Source: Bog-473 sp035551835 (GTDB taxonomy: Bacteria; Actinomycetota; Acidimicrobiia; Acidimicrobiales; RAAP-2). From it: a stretch of 64,000 nucleotides of DNA. Below are positions 24,294 to 33,088 of the stretch, piece by piece. Within the stretch, counting starts at the first letter, position 1. The number at the start of each line of letters is the position of its first letter. The stretch is from assembly GCA_035551835.1 (NCBI GenBank), contig DASZMN010000105.1, positions 1-64,000 of the forward strand, read 5' to 3'. The position numbers and the translations under genes are program-made. Below the pieces are notes generated by a model that worked only from the letters and a program-made list of their open reading frames with translations, did no database searches and was not told the origin of the DNA.

Positions 24294-25724
24294 GTGCGAG
24301 GGATCATCAGTGCGGCCGGCTACGTGCCCTACCGGCGCCTTGCCCGGGGCGACATCGCGGCGTTCATGGGGAGCGGAGGCGGCAAGGGGACCCGCGCCGT
24401 GGCGTCGCACGACGAGGACACGACGACGCTGGGGTTCGAGGCGGCCCGGCTGGCAATGCGAGGCGCCGTGGGGCGCACACCCGACGCAGTGTGGTTCGTC
24501 ACCTCGCAGCCCGCCTACCTCGACAAGACGAACGCGACGGCCGTGGCGGCGGCGCTGCGGCTGCCCGGCGACGTGGGTGCCTTCGACTTCGGAGGAGCAC
24601 TGCGATCGGGCATGGGCGCCCTGGTCGCCGCAGTGGGTGGCGGGGGGACGACGCTCGTCGTGGCGGCCGACACCCGCGATGGGTTACCGACGAGCGGTGA
24701 CGAAGCATCGGGCGGGGACGCCGGTGCGGCCGTCATCGTCGGCGAGGGCCCGGACGTGATCGCCGATTTCGTAGCGGTGGGTTCGGCGACCGACGAGTTC
24801 ACCGACCGCTGGCGCGCCCCGGGCGAGCGCACGTCGAAGCTCTGGGAAGAGCGTTTCGGCGAGAACCGTTACATCGCCTTGGGCCAGGAGGCGTTGGCCC
24901 GGGCGATGAAATCCGCAGGCGTCGAGGCCGGCGGCATCGGGCGGTTGGCCGTCACCGGCATGCACGGCCGCGCGGTGTCGGGCCTGACGAAGAAGCTCGC
25001 CTTGGACGACGGGGTGGTCGTTGACGACCTAGGCGCGAGAGTGGGCCAGAGCGGGACGGCGCACCCGCTGCTCGTGCTGGCGTCGACGCTCGAGTCGCTG
25101 GCGGCGGAAGGGGCCCCGGCGGGGACGGTGGTGGTGCTGGTGCATCTGGCCGACGGGGCCGATGCCCTCGTGTTGCGGACGACCGGGGCGCTCGCGTCGT
25201 GGTCGGCGGCGCGTGCGGTGACGGAGCAGGTGGCCGCTGGCGCGCCGATCATGTACGCCAAGTTCCTCTCGTGGCGGGGGCAACTCCGGCCGGAGCCGCC
25301 ACGGCGGCCGGAGCCGGCGCGGGTGTCGAGCACGGCGGCGCACCGGAACGAGGAGTGGAAGTTCGGTTTCGTCGGTTCGAGGGACCGGAGCTCTGGGGCT
25401 GTGCACATGCCGCCCTCGAGGGTGTCGATGGCCGGTGGCGCGGTCGACGACATGGAGTCGGTGCCGATGGCCGATGCCGTGGGGACCGTCGTCACGTGCA
25501 CCGTGGACCGGCTGGCCTACTCGCCGAGCCCACCGATCGTGTTCGCCGTCGTCGACTTCGACGGGGCCGGACGCTTCCCGGTGGAGCTGACCGATTGCGA
25601 TGCGGAAGAGGTGCGGGCGGGCAGCCGGGTCGAGATGACGTTCCGCCGGTTGTTCAGCGCCGACGGTATCCACGACTACTTCTGGAAGGCGCGGCTGGTG
25701 CGTGACGAGTTGGAGGGCAGCTGA
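24294..25724 (+). CDS. HMG-CoA synthase-like protein fused to a degenerate DUF35 domain
   Basis: 476 residues. The N-terminal 310 residues have the HMG-CoA synthase/KAS III fold (SHDEDTTTLGFEAARLAMRG, PAYLDKTNATAVAAAL), but the position of the nucleophilic Cys reads FDFGGALRSGMGAL, without Cys. The C-terminal 150 residues are DUF35: the ribbon scaffold is kept (GSRDRSSGAVHMPPSRVSM), yet the four zinc cysteines are Asp364, Ser367, Ser378 and Gly381. The OB-fold follows (DRLAYSPSPPIVFAVVDFDG). It is coupled to the thiolase gene by TGATG and probably acts as a non-catalytic scaffold for it, as in the archaeal thiolase/HMGCS/DUF35 complex (inference). GTG start. Confidence 0.8.
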   Translation: MRGIISAAGYVPYRRLARGDIAAFMGSGGGKGTRAVASHDEDTTTLGFEAARLAMRGAVGRTPDAVWFVTSQPAYLDKTNATAVAAALRLPGDVGAFDFGGALRSGMGALVAAVGGGGTTLVVAADTRDGLPTSGDEASGGDAGAAVIVGEGPDVIADFVAVGSATDEFTDRWRAPGERTSKLWEERFGENRYIALGQEALARAMKSAGVEAGGIGRLAVTGMHGRAVSGLTKKLALDDGVVVDDLGARVGQSGTAHPLLVLASTLESLAAEGAPAGTVVVLVHLADGADALVLRTTGALASWSAARAVTEQVAAGAPIMYAKFLSWRGQLRPEPPRRPEPARVSSTAAHRNEEWKFGFVGSRDRSSGAVHMPPSRVSMAGGAVDDMESVPMADAVGTVVTCTVDRLAYSPSPPIVFAVVDFDGAGRFPVELTDCDAEEVRAGSRVEMTFRRLFSADGIHDYFWKARLVRDELEGS

Positions 25725-26917
25725 TGGGATCGCACGGCGTCCGGGACCAGGTGGCGATCGTCGGGATGGGCTGCACGAAGTTCGCCGAACTGTGGGACAA
25801 GGGGCTCGACGACCTCATCGTCGATGCCTCGACCGACGCGTTCGCGTCGGCCGGCGTGGGAAAGGACGACATCGACGCCTACTGGTTCGGGACGGCACAG
25901 AGCGGCATGAGCGGGATCGCCCTCGCACGGCCGCTGCAGCTGAGGAACAAGCCGGTCACGCGGGTCGAGAACTACTGCACCACCGGGTCCGAGGCCCTGC
26001 GGGGGGCGGTGTACGCGGTGGCGTCGGGCGCGTACGACGTGGCGATGGCCGTCGGGGCGGAAAAGGTCAAGGACAGCGGGTACCAGGGCCTCAACGCCAT
26101 GAACCCGCCGGGTGACGGCACGGCGCGAACGCTGACCGCGGCGGCGATGTTCTCCATGGTTGCGCCCGCCTACGGGCAGAAGTACGGCGTCGACGACGAG
26201 ACGATGGGTGAGGTGCTGGCGTCGATCGCCGTCAAGAACCACTACAACGGGGCGCGCAACCCGCGGGCCCAGTTCCGCCGGGAGATCACGAAGGAGACGG
26301 CGCTGGCGTCGCCGCGGTTGGCCGGGGGGCTCGGGGTCTACGACTGCTCCGGGGTGGCGGACGGCGCGGCGGCGGCCATCGTCGTGAGGGCCGAGGACGC
26401 GCTGAAATACACGGACAAGCCTTTGTACATAAAGGGGCTCTCGTTTGCGGCCGGGAGCGGGTCGGGCCTGATCGACCCCGGCTACGACTACACCTACTTC
26501 CCCGAGTGCGAGGCGGCGGCGTTGGACGCGTACGCGCAGGCCGGGATCACCGATCCGCGACGCCAGCTGGCGATGGCGGAGGTCCATGACTGCTTCACGC
26601 CGACGGAGCTGGTGCTGATGGAGGACCTGGGCTTTGCTCCGCGGGGCACGGCGTGGAAGGAGGTGCTGGCGGGTGCGTTCGCCCTCGACGGCGACCTGCC
26701 GGTCAACCCCGACGGCGGGTTGAAGAGCTTCGGCCACCCGGTGGGCGCGTCGGGGCTGCGGATGTTCTTCGAGTGCTGGCTGCAGCTGCGGCGCGAGGCG
26801 CCGGAGGAGCGTCAGATCGCGACCGTGGACCGGGGTCTGGCGATGACGCACAATTTGGGCGGGTATCCGGGCGAGATGGTGTCCTTCGTCTCGGTCGTCG
26901 GGACCGAGCTCGGCTAG
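25724..26917 (+). CDS. thiolase-family protein (acetyl-CoA acetyltransferase/SCP2-type)
   Basis: Thiolase of 397 residues with a full catalytic set: nucleophilic Cys85 (VENYCTTGSEALRG), AEVHDCFTPTELV, the His of SFGHPVGASGLRM, and the C-terminal MTHNLGGYPGEMVSFVS. It should cleave or form 3-ketoacyl-CoA. It directly follows and overlaps the HMG-CoA-synthase-like/DUF35 fusion gene under operator copy 2, so it is probably induced together with the acyl-CoA dehydrogenase operon. Contrast the thiolase at 7425-8594, which lacks the GHP histidine. Confidence 0.88.
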   Translation: MGSHGVRDQVAIVGMGCTKFAELWDKGLDDLIVDASTDAFASAGVGKDDIDAYWFGTAQSGMSGIALARPLQLRNKPVTRVENYCTTGSEALRGAVYAVASGAYDVAMAVGAEKVKDSGYQGLNAMNPPGDGTARTLTAAAMFSMVAPAYGQKYGVDDETMGEVLASIAVKNHYNGARNPRAQFRREITKETALASPRLAGGLGVYDCSGVADGAAAAIVVRAEDALKYTDKPLYIKGLSFAAGSGSGLIDPGYDYTYFPECEAAALDAYAQAGITDPRRQLAMAEVHDCFTPTELVLMEDLGFAPRGTAWKEVLAGAFALDGDLPVNPDGGLKSFGHPVGASGLRMFFECWLQLRREAPEERQIATVDRGLAMTHNLGGYPGEMVSFVSVVGTELG

Positions 26918-26953
26918 GGCCTCGTTCGCTTCGCCGGGTGTCGGCGGGGTCGC

Positions 26954-28075
26954 TCAGTCGGTGAGCGTCCCGAGCGGCGTGAACTCGAGACCGTGCGCGT
27001 CGGCGACGGGCTTGTAGACGACCTCGCCCTCGGCCACGTTGACGCCCTCGGCGAGGGCGTCGTTGGACCGGACGGCACGCTTCCAACCCTGGTCGGCGAT
27101 GCTCATGGCGTAGGGCAGGGTGGCGTTGGCGAGGGCATGGGTCGACGTGTGGGGCACGGCGCCGGGCATGTTGGACACGCAGTAGAAGATGGTCCCGTGG
27201 ACCTCGTAGACGGGGTTCGAGTGCGTGGTCGGATGCGTCGACTCGAAGCACCCGCCCTGGTCAACCGAGATGTCGACCAGGACCGAGCCGGGTCGCATCT
27301 GGGCGACGAGGGCATCCGAGACGAGGTGCGGGGCCCGCGCCCCGACGACGAGCACCGCGCCGATGACGATGTCGGCGTCGACGCAGATCTCCTCGATGGC
27401 GTGCCGGGACGAGGCGATCGTCTCGAGCTCGCCCCGGAAGTGGTGGTCGACCTCGCGCAACTTGTCGAGGTTGCGGTCGACGATGAATACCTCCGAATGC
27501 ATCCCCACCGCAATGGTGGCGGCGGCGAAGCCGGCGACGCCCGCGCCGAGGATCACGACCCGGGCGCATCGCACACCGGGCACCCCGCTGACCAGGACGC
27601 CCCGTCCCCCTCCGGGCCGCATGAGGTGGTGGGCCCCCATGAGGGGGGCCATGCGGCCGGCGACCTCGCTCATCGGCGCGAGCAGCGGCAGCGTGTTGTC
27701 GGGCAGGCGGACCGTTTCGTACGCGATGGCCACGTTGCCCGCCGCGAGCAGCGCGCTGGTGCAGTCGCGTGACGCGGCGAGGTGCAGGTAGGTGAAGAGC
27801 GTCTGGCCGCGGCGCAGGCCGAGGCGGTGGTACTCCTCGGGCAGCGGTTCCTTGACCTTGCAGACCAGGTCGGCGGCGGCCCACAGCTCATCCGCGTCGT
27901 CCATGATCGTCGCCCCCGTCCGGACGAACTCAGGATCCGACATGGCCGAGCCGTCGCCAGCGCCCTTCTGGACGAGGACGGTGTGGCCCGCGGAGGTCAG
28001 CTCGCGCACCCCGGCCGGCGTGACGGCGACCCTGTATTCGTCCTCCTTCACCTCGGTGGGGACGCCGATGATCAT
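26954..28075 (-). CDS. ald: alanine dehydrogenase
   Basis: NAD-dependent interconversion of L-alanine and pyruvate + ammonia. At 373 residues it matches the usual length. The substrate Lys is in LVCKVKEPLPEEY, the catalytic His in LFTYLHLAAS, the NAD loop is VVILGAGVAGFAAATIA, and the catalytic Asp is in VLVDISVDQGGCFE. The ATG at 28075 is two bases from the aldehyde dehydrogenase stop, so it is the second gene of a leftward operon. A divergent Lrp/AsnC gene upstream recalls the AldR-ald arrangement of mycobacteria. It can recycle alanine formed by the class III aminotransferase. Confidence 0.95.
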   Translation of the reverse strand: MIIGVPTEVKEDEYRVAVTPAGVRELTSAGHTVLVQKGAGDGSAMSDPEFVRTGATIMDDADELWAAADLVCKVKEPLPEEYHRLGLRRGQTLFTYLHLAASRDCTSALLAAGNVAIAYETVRLPDNTLPLLAPMSEVAGRMAPLMGAHHLMRPGGGRGVLVSGVPGVRCARVVILGAGVAGFAAATIAVGMHSEVFIVDRNLDKLREVDHHFRGELETIASSRHAIEEICVDADIVIGAVLVVGARAPHLVSDALVAQMRPGSVLVDISVDQGGCFESTHPTTHSNPVYEVHGTIFYCVSNMPGAVPHTSTHALANATLPYAMSIADQGWKRAVRSNDALAEGVNVAEGEVVYKPVADAHGLEFTPLGTLTD

Positions 28076-28077
28076 GG

Positions 28078-29505
28078 CTACTCCTCGATGTTGCTCATCA
28101 CGTGCTTGACGCGCGTGTAGTCCTCGAACCCGTACATCGACAGGTCCTTGCCGTACCCGGAGCGCTTGAAGCCACCGTGGGGCATCTCGGCGACGAGGGG
28201 GATGTGGGTGTTGATCCAGACGCACCCGAAGTCGAGGTCGCGCGCCATGCGCATGGCCCGTCCGTGGTCCCGGGTCCAGACGGACGAGGCCAACCCGTAC
28301 TCGACGCCGTTGGCCCACTCGAGGGCCTCGGCCTCGTCAGCGAACTCCTGCACCGTGATGACCGGGCCAAAGACTTCGGACTGGATCATCTCGTCGTCCT
28401 GGCGGAGGCCGGCGACGACGGTGGGGGCAAAGCAATACCCGCGGTCGCCGACCGGGCTGCCGCCCGCTACCACCGAGGTGTGGGCGGGTGCGCGCTCGAG
28501 AAAGCCGTTGACGCGCTCGAGCTGGTTGGCGTTGTTCAACGGGCCGTAGTCGGCCTCGGCATTGTCGGTGCCGCCGACCGTCGTGCCCTGCGCCTGCTCG
28601 ATGAGCGCGGCCAACAGGTCACTGTGGACCCGGGGCGCGGCGAGGACGCGCGTCGCAGCGGTGCAGTCCTGTCCGGCGTTGAAGTAGCCGGCACCGGCGA
28701 TGGCTTCGGCCGCGGTGGCAGGGTCGGCGTCGTCGAACACGATGACCGGCGCCTTGCCACCCAGTTCGAGGTGCACTCGCTTGAGCGTCGGGGCGGCGGC
28801 TGCCGCGACCTCCATCCCCGCTCGCACCGAGCCGGTCACCGATACCATGGCCGGCGTCTCGTGCGCGACGAGGGAGCGGCCGGTGTCGCGGTCGCCACAC
28901 ACCACGTTGAACACGCCGGGCGGAAGGTGCTCGGCCATGATCTCGGCCATGAGCAGCGCCGTGACGGGCGTGGTGTCCGACGGCTTGAGCACCATGGTGT
29001 TGCCGGCGGCCAGCGCCGGGGCGAACTTCCAGACCGCCATCATCATCGGGTAGTTCCAGGGGGTGACCGCGCCGCAGACCCCGATGGGTTCGCGACGCAC
29101 GAACGAGGTGTGGCCCGCCAGGTACTCGGAGGCGGCCAGGCCCTCGAGGTGGCGGGCGGCGCCGGCGAAGAACCGGATCTGGTCGACCATGGGCGGGATC
29201 TCCTCGTCCACGGTCAGCTGGAACGGCTTGCCGGTGTTCTCTGACTCGGCCCGGACCAGGTCCTCGGCCCGGGCCTCGAGGGCGTCCGCGATCCGGAAGA
29301 GCGCGAGGCTGCGCTCCGAGGGCGTCGTGCGGCGCCACGTCGTGAAGGCCTCTGCGGCCGTGACCACGGCCCGATCGACGTCGGCCGCACCCGAGACCGG
29401 GGCCTCGGCGAAGGCCTCCCCCGTCGAGGGGTCGATCAGCCGGGCGAGGGGGCCGTCCTCGGCATCGCGATACGCGCCTCCGACGAAATTCTGCAACCTG
29501 CGCAT
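28078..29505 (-). CDS. aminoaldehyde (gamma-aminobutyraldehyde/betaine aldehyde) dehydrogenase
   Basis: NAD-dependent aldehyde dehydrogenase of 475 residues. The general-base motif is VHLELGGKAPVIVF and the nucleophile block is YFNAGQDCTAATRV; the GQDCTAATR wording is typical of the PatD/aminobutyraldehyde branch. PWNYPMMMAVWKFAPALAAGN and EVFGPVITV complete the family pattern. I chose ATG 29505 over 29520 because a GGAAGGGAG ribosome-binding site lies at the right distance. With the aminotransferase and amine oxidase genes across the promoter region it fits putrescine or a related amine being oxidised to an amino acid. Confidence 0.9.
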   Translation of the reverse strand: MRRLQNFVGGAYRDAEDGPLARLIDPSTGEAFAEAPVSGAADVDRAVVTAAEAFTTWRRTTPSERSLALFRIADALEARAEDLVRAESENTGKPFQLTVDEEIPPMVDQIRFFAGAARHLEGLAASEYLAGHTSFVRREPIGVCGAVTPWNYPMMMAVWKFAPALAAGNTMVLKPSDTTPVTALLMAEIMAEHLPPGVFNVVCGDRDTGRSLVAHETPAMVSVTGSVRAGMEVAAAAAPTLKRVHLELGGKAPVIVFDDADPATAAEAIAGAGYFNAGQDCTAATRVLAAPRVHSDLLAALIEQAQGTTVGGTDNAEADYGPLNNANQLERVNGFLERAPAHTSVVAGGSPVGDRGYCFAPTVVAGLRQDDEMIQSEVFGPVITVQEFADEAEALEWANGVEYGLASSVWTRDHGRAMRMARDLDFGCVWINTHIPLVAEMPHGGFKRSGYGKDLSMYGFEDYTRVKHVMSNIEE

Positions 29506-29530
29506 GCCGCTCCCTTCCAACGGAGGTCCC

Positions 29531-29546
29531 TGTGTACAGGATCACA
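29531..29546. promoter_or_regulatory. CRP-like site (TGTGT-N6-TCACA)
   Basis: TGTGT at 29531-29535 and TCACA at 29542-29546 match the CRP/GlxR consensus TGTGA-N6-TCACA with one mismatch. The site is 26 bp upstream of the aldehyde dehydrogenase start codon, where a bound regulator would overlap or flank the promoter. No Crp gene is in the window. Confidence 0.45.
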
Positions 29547-29593
29547 GAACCGCGCGCCCCCAACAAGCGTTTTCGCAATATCGGGACCCGAAT

Positions 29594-29640
29594 ATGACGA
29601 ATTCTGCTTGACTAGACCCAAAGAGATGACACAATTCTGC
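29594..29640. promoter_or_regulatory. pair of direct repeats, candidate Lrp/AsnC sites
   Basis: ATGACGAATTCTGC (29594-29607) and ATGACACAATTCTGC (29626-29640) are near-identical, in the same orientation, and start 32 bp apart, close to three helical turns. They lie in the 181-bp divergent spacer between the aldehyde dehydrogenase operon and the Lrp/AsnC gene, where an autoregulating Lrp-type protein would wrap DNA. The spacer is clearly more AT-rich than its surroundings. Confidence 0.5.
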
Positions 29641-29686
29641 ATTACGGGGGATTCGGCCCGGCGCGACGAACGAAGCGAGGTGTGAG

Positions 29687-30196
29687 ATGCCCGACACCGA
29701 CGGGCATGGGGAAACAGACTCGTTGAGCGACCCAGGACCATCGTCGGGCAACCTCCTCGACGGCCCGAACCGGGCCATCATCGAGGCGCTCCAGCGAGAC
29801 GGGCGCCAACCCTACGGGGCGATCGCCGAAGCGGTCGGGCTCTCGGAGGCGGCGGTGCGGCGCCGGGTCCAGCGGCTGCGCGAATCGGGGATCATGCAGA
29901 TCGTCGCGGTGACCGACCCGCTCCAGCTCGGCTTCACGCGCCAGGCGATGATCGGGATCTCCGTCGAGGGCGACGTCCGGCGGGTGGCCGAGAAGCTCTC
30001 TGCCCTGCCTGAGGTCGACTACGTGGTGATGTGCGCCGGATCGTTCGACGTCCTCATCGAGATCGTCTGTGAGGACGACGAGCGGCTCCTCCACGTCCTC
30101 AACGACTCCGTGCGGAGCATCCCCGGCGTGCGGAGCACCGAGACGTTCATGTACCTGAAGTTGGCCAAACAGACCTACACCTGGGGCACACGATGA
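29687..30196 (+). CDS. Lrp/AsnC-family transcriptional regulator
   Basis: 169 residues. A polar 25-residue extension precedes the winged helix-turn-helix (IIEALQRDGRQPYGAIAEAVGLSEAAVRRRVQRLRESG, about 28-65), followed by the RAM ligand-binding domain (QAMIGISVEGDVRRVAEKLSALPEVDYVVMCAGSFDVLIEIVC). It likely senses an amino acid and controls the divergent aldehyde dehydrogenase/ald operon and its own operon with the aminotransferase. Its position beside ald is like AldR of mycobacteria; the effector is unknown here. Confidence 0.9.
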   Translation: MPDTDGHGETDSLSDPGPSSGNLLDGPNRAIIEALQRDGRQPYGAIAEAVGLSEAAVRRRVQRLRESGIMQIVAVTDPLQLGFTRQAMIGISVEGDVRRVAEKLSALPEVDYVVMCAGSFDVLIEIVCEDDERLLHVLNDSVRSIPGVRSTETFMYLKLAKQTYTWGTR

Positions 30197-30224
30197 ACCG
30201 CCCCGGCGAACATCCGGAAGGACG

Positions 30225-31685
30225 ATGACCATGCCCAACACCCCCTCTTCAGGAGAGCGACCGAGCTGGGGGGCCGACGGATCAGGTGTGGCCGAAGGGT
30301 CCCGCGCCGGCGCACGGAGCACCGAGACCCCGCATCTCAGCGACCAGGCGGCACGTCACCTCTGGATGCATTTCAGCCGCATGGGCTCCTACACCGACCA
30401 CGAGGTGCCGGTCATCGTGCGCGGCGAGGGCGCATGGGTCTGGGACCAACATGGAAAGAAGTACCTCGACGGCCTCGCCGGGCTCTTCACCTCACAGCTC
30501 GGACACGGCCGCACCGAGCTGGCCGAAGCCGGCGCCAAGCAGGCCGAGACGCTCGCCTACTTCCCGCTCTGGACGTACGCCCACCCCCGGGCGGTGGAGC
30601 TCGCCGAGCGGGTGGCCGCTCTGGCCCCGGGCGACCTCAACCGGGTCTTCTTCACCTCCGGCGGCTCTGAGGCCGTCGAGTCGGCATGGAAGCTGGCGCG
30701 GCAGTACTTCGGGATGATCGGGCAGCCCGAGCGCACCAAGGTGATCAGCCGTTACATCGCGTACCACGGGACCTCGATGGGCGCGCTGTCCATAACGGGC
30801 ATTCCGGCATTGCGCACGCCGTTCGAGCCCTTGGTTCCGGGCGCGATCAAGGTGCCCAACACGAACTTTTACCGCGCCGAGATGTTCGCCGACGACGAGG
30901 TGGCGTTCGGGCAGTGGGCGGCCGACGAAATTGAGCGGGCGATCGTGCGCGAAGGACCCGAAACCGTCGCCGCGGTCTACTTGGAGCCGGTACAGAACGC
31001 CGGGGGATGCTTCCCGCCCCCGCCCGGCTACTTCGACCGAGTCCGGGAGATCTGTGATCGCCACGGCGTGCTGCTGGTGTCCGACGAGGTCATCTGCGCG
31101 TTCGGCCGCCTGGGCCACTGGTTCGGCTCCCTGCGCTACGGCTACCAGCCCGACATCATCACGGTTGCGAAGGGCCTGACCTCGGGGTACGCACCGCTCG
31201 GCGCCATGATCGCCTCCGACCGGATCATGGAGCCCTTCCTCGCGCCGGGAGCATCGTTCTTGCACGGCTTCACGTTCGCCGGTCACCCCGTGAGCTGCGC
31301 GGTGGCGCTGGCCAACCTCGACGTCTTCGAGGGAGAGCGCATCCTCCAGCACGTGCAGGCGACCGAGGGCGCCTTCCGCGCCGCCCTCGAAGGGCTCTAC
31401 GAGCTGCCGATCGTGGGCGACGTCCGTGGAGCCGGCTTCTTCTACGGAATCGAACTCGTCAAGGACAAGGAGACGAGGCTGTCCTTCGACGACGAGGAAT
31501 CGGAGCGCCTACTGCGGGGCTTCCTCTCCGGTGCGCTCTTCGACGCGGGCCTGATCTGCCGGGCCGACGACCGGGGCGACCCTGTCGTCCAGCTCTCGCC
31601 CCCGCTCATTTGCGGGCAGGAGGAGATCGACTTCATGGCATCGACGCTGCGCGAGGTGCTCACCGAGGCGTGGCGCCGGATGTAA
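30225..31685 (+). CDS. class III (omega) aminotransferase
   Basis: PLP-dependent omega-amino acid or amine:pyruvate aminotransferase of 486 residues. WVWDQHGKKYLDGLAGLFTSQLGHGR, VFFTSGGSEAVESAWKLARQY (PLP phosphate region), LLVSDEVICAFGRLG (Asp of the PLP ring) and DIITVAKGLTSGYAPLGA (Schiff-base Lys) are present. The first 35 residues are a polar, non-conserved extension. The ATG at 30225 has GGAAGGA upstream. With alanine dehydrogenase nearby, pyruvate is the probable amino acceptor, with alanine then recycled (inference). Confidence 0.9.
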   Translation: MTMPNTPSSGERPSWGADGSGVAEGSRAGARSTETPHLSDQAARHLWMHFSRMGSYTDHEVPVIVRGEGAWVWDQHGKKYLDGLAGLFTSQLGHGRTELAEAGAKQAETLAYFPLWTYAHPRAVELAERVAALAPGDLNRVFFTSGGSEAVESAWKLARQYFGMIGQPERTKVISRYIAYHGTSMGALSITGIPALRTPFEPLVPGAIKVPNTNFYRAEMFADDEVAFGQWAADEIERAIVREGPETVAAVYLEPVQNAGGCFPPPPGYFDRVREICDRHGVLLVSDEVICAFGRLGHWFGSLRYGYQPDIITVAKGLTSGYAPLGAMIASDRIMEPFLAPGASFLHGFTFAGHPVSCAVALANLDVFEGERILQHVQATEGAFRAALEGLYELPIVGDVRGAGFFYGIELVKDKETRLSFDDEESERLLRGFLSGALFDAGLICRADDRGDPVVQLSPPLICGQEEIDFMASTLREVLTEAWRRM

Positions 31686-33088
31686 CGCCGGGAAACGCCT
31701 CGGGCTACCAACGGCTCTCCCTGTGGTGGGACGCCGTTGCGGTTCCCCTGCCGGCGCGTCCCGCGCTCACCGAGGACCTGTCGGTCGACGTGTGCATCGT
31801 CGGCGCGGGGTTCACCGGTTTATGGACGGCTTACTCGCTGGCCCGAGCCGATCGTTCGCTGCGCGTTGCCGTCGTCGAGCGCGAGGTGGCGGGGTTTGGC
31901 GCATCGGGCCGCAACGGTGGCTGGTGTTCCGCGCTGTTCGCGACGTCCGACGCTGCGCTGGCTCGGCGGTACGGTCACGACGCCATGCGCGCGATGCGGC
32001 GCGCCATGCAGGGGACGGTCGACGTCGTCGGAGCCAGCGCCTCGAGCGAAGGCATCGACTGCCACTTCGCCAAGGGCGGCACCGTTGACCTCGTCCGGAG
32101 CGAGGGCCAGAAGGTGCGGGCGCTTACGGCGCTCGACGAGGCACGGGCGCTGGGTTTCGGCGAGGACGACCTGCGTTGGCTCGGCGCCGACGAGGCGCGG
32201 GCGCTCGCCGGCGCCTCCGAGGTGATCGGGGCGACGTTCACCCCGCACTGCGCGGCGATCCAGCCGGCCCTCCTGGCCCGCGGCCTGGCCGACGCCGTGG
32301 AACGGTACGGCGTCCGGGTCTTCGAACACACCGAGGTCACCGACATCAGAGCCGCGGCAGCGGGGGGTCCGTCCGTCGTCACGCCGGGCGGCACGATCCG
32401 AGCCGACGTGGTCGTGCGGGCGACGGAGGCGTGGACCCCGACGCTGCCGGGCTCCCACCGCGACATCGTCCCCGTCTACTCGCTCATGGTGGCAACCGAA
32501 CCGCTCGACTCCTCTTTCTGGTCGGACACCGGCCTCGAAGGGCGCGCCACGTTCGCCGACCACCGGCACATGATCATCTACGGGCAGCGGACGGCGGACG
32601 GGCGCCTCGCCTTCGGTGGGCGCGGCGCGCCGTATCACTACGGGTCGGCGGTACGCGCTGAGTTCGACCGGGAGCCGGCCGTGCATGCACTGCTGCGCGA
32701 GACGCTCGTCGACCTGTTCCCCGCGCTGCTCGAGGCCCGGTTCACCCACGCCTGGGGCGGGCCCTTGGGCATCCCGCGTGACTGGCACTCCTCCGTCGGC
32801 TACGACCGCAGTTCGGGATTGGCCTGGGCCGGAGGGTACGTCGGCGACGGCGTGGCCACCGCCAACCTGGCCGGTCGCACGCTGGCCGATCTCATCACAG
32901 GGAGCGACTCCGACCTCACGGCACTGCCGTGGGTGAACCACCGGTCTCCGCAGTGGGAACCTGAGCCCCTCCGCTGGGTCGGCGTCAACGCCGGGCTGTG
33001 GACCATGAAGCTGGCCGACCGGAGCGAGGCGCGCCGAGGACGACCCAGCAAGACGGCGGCCGTCCTCGGGCGCCTCCTTGGCCAATGA
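31670..33088 (+). CDS. FAD-dependent amine oxidase (DAO/PuuB-like)
   Basis: D-amino-acid-oxidase-fold flavoprotein of 472 residues. The dinucleotide motif is VDVCIVGAGFTGLWTAYSLA, followed by VVEREVAGFGASGRNGGWC, a substrate region, and the C-terminal FAD contact GLAWAGGYVGDGVATANLAGR. This pattern is common in gamma-glutamylputrescine oxidases and related amine oxidases. Start is uncertain: the GTG at 31670 overlaps the aminotransferase end by 16 bases and fits spacing; no ATG exists before the FAD motif. No glutamate-putrescine ligase is in the window. Confidence 0.82.
   Translation: MAPDVTPGNASGYQRLSLWWDAVAVPLPARPALTEDLSVDVCIVGAGFTGLWTAYSLARADRSLRVAVVEREVAGFGASGRNGGWCSALFATSDAALARRYGHDAMRAMRRAMQGTVDVVGASASSEGIDCHFAKGGTVDLVRSEGQKVRALTALDEARALGFGEDDLRWLGADEARALAGASEVIGATFTPHCAAIQPALLARGLADAVERYGVRVFEHTEVTDIRAAAAGGPSVVTPGGTIRADVVVRATEAWTPTLPGSHRDIVPVYSLMVATEPLDSSFWSDTGLEGRATFADHRHMIIYGQRTADGRLAFGGRGAPYHYGSAVRAEFDREPAVHALLRETLVDLFPALLEARFTHAWGGPLGIPRDWHSSVGYDRSSGLAWAGGYVGDGVATANLAGRTLADLITGSDSDLTALPWVNHRSPQWEPEPLRWVGVNAGLWTMKLADRSEARRGRPSKTAAVLGRLLGQ

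Noticed and set aside
29578..29595. ATATCGGG-A-CCCGAATAT quasi-palindrome as a second operator
   Set aside because: One arm has an extra base, so the symmetry is broken; the direct repeats and the CRP-like site nearby explain the region better.
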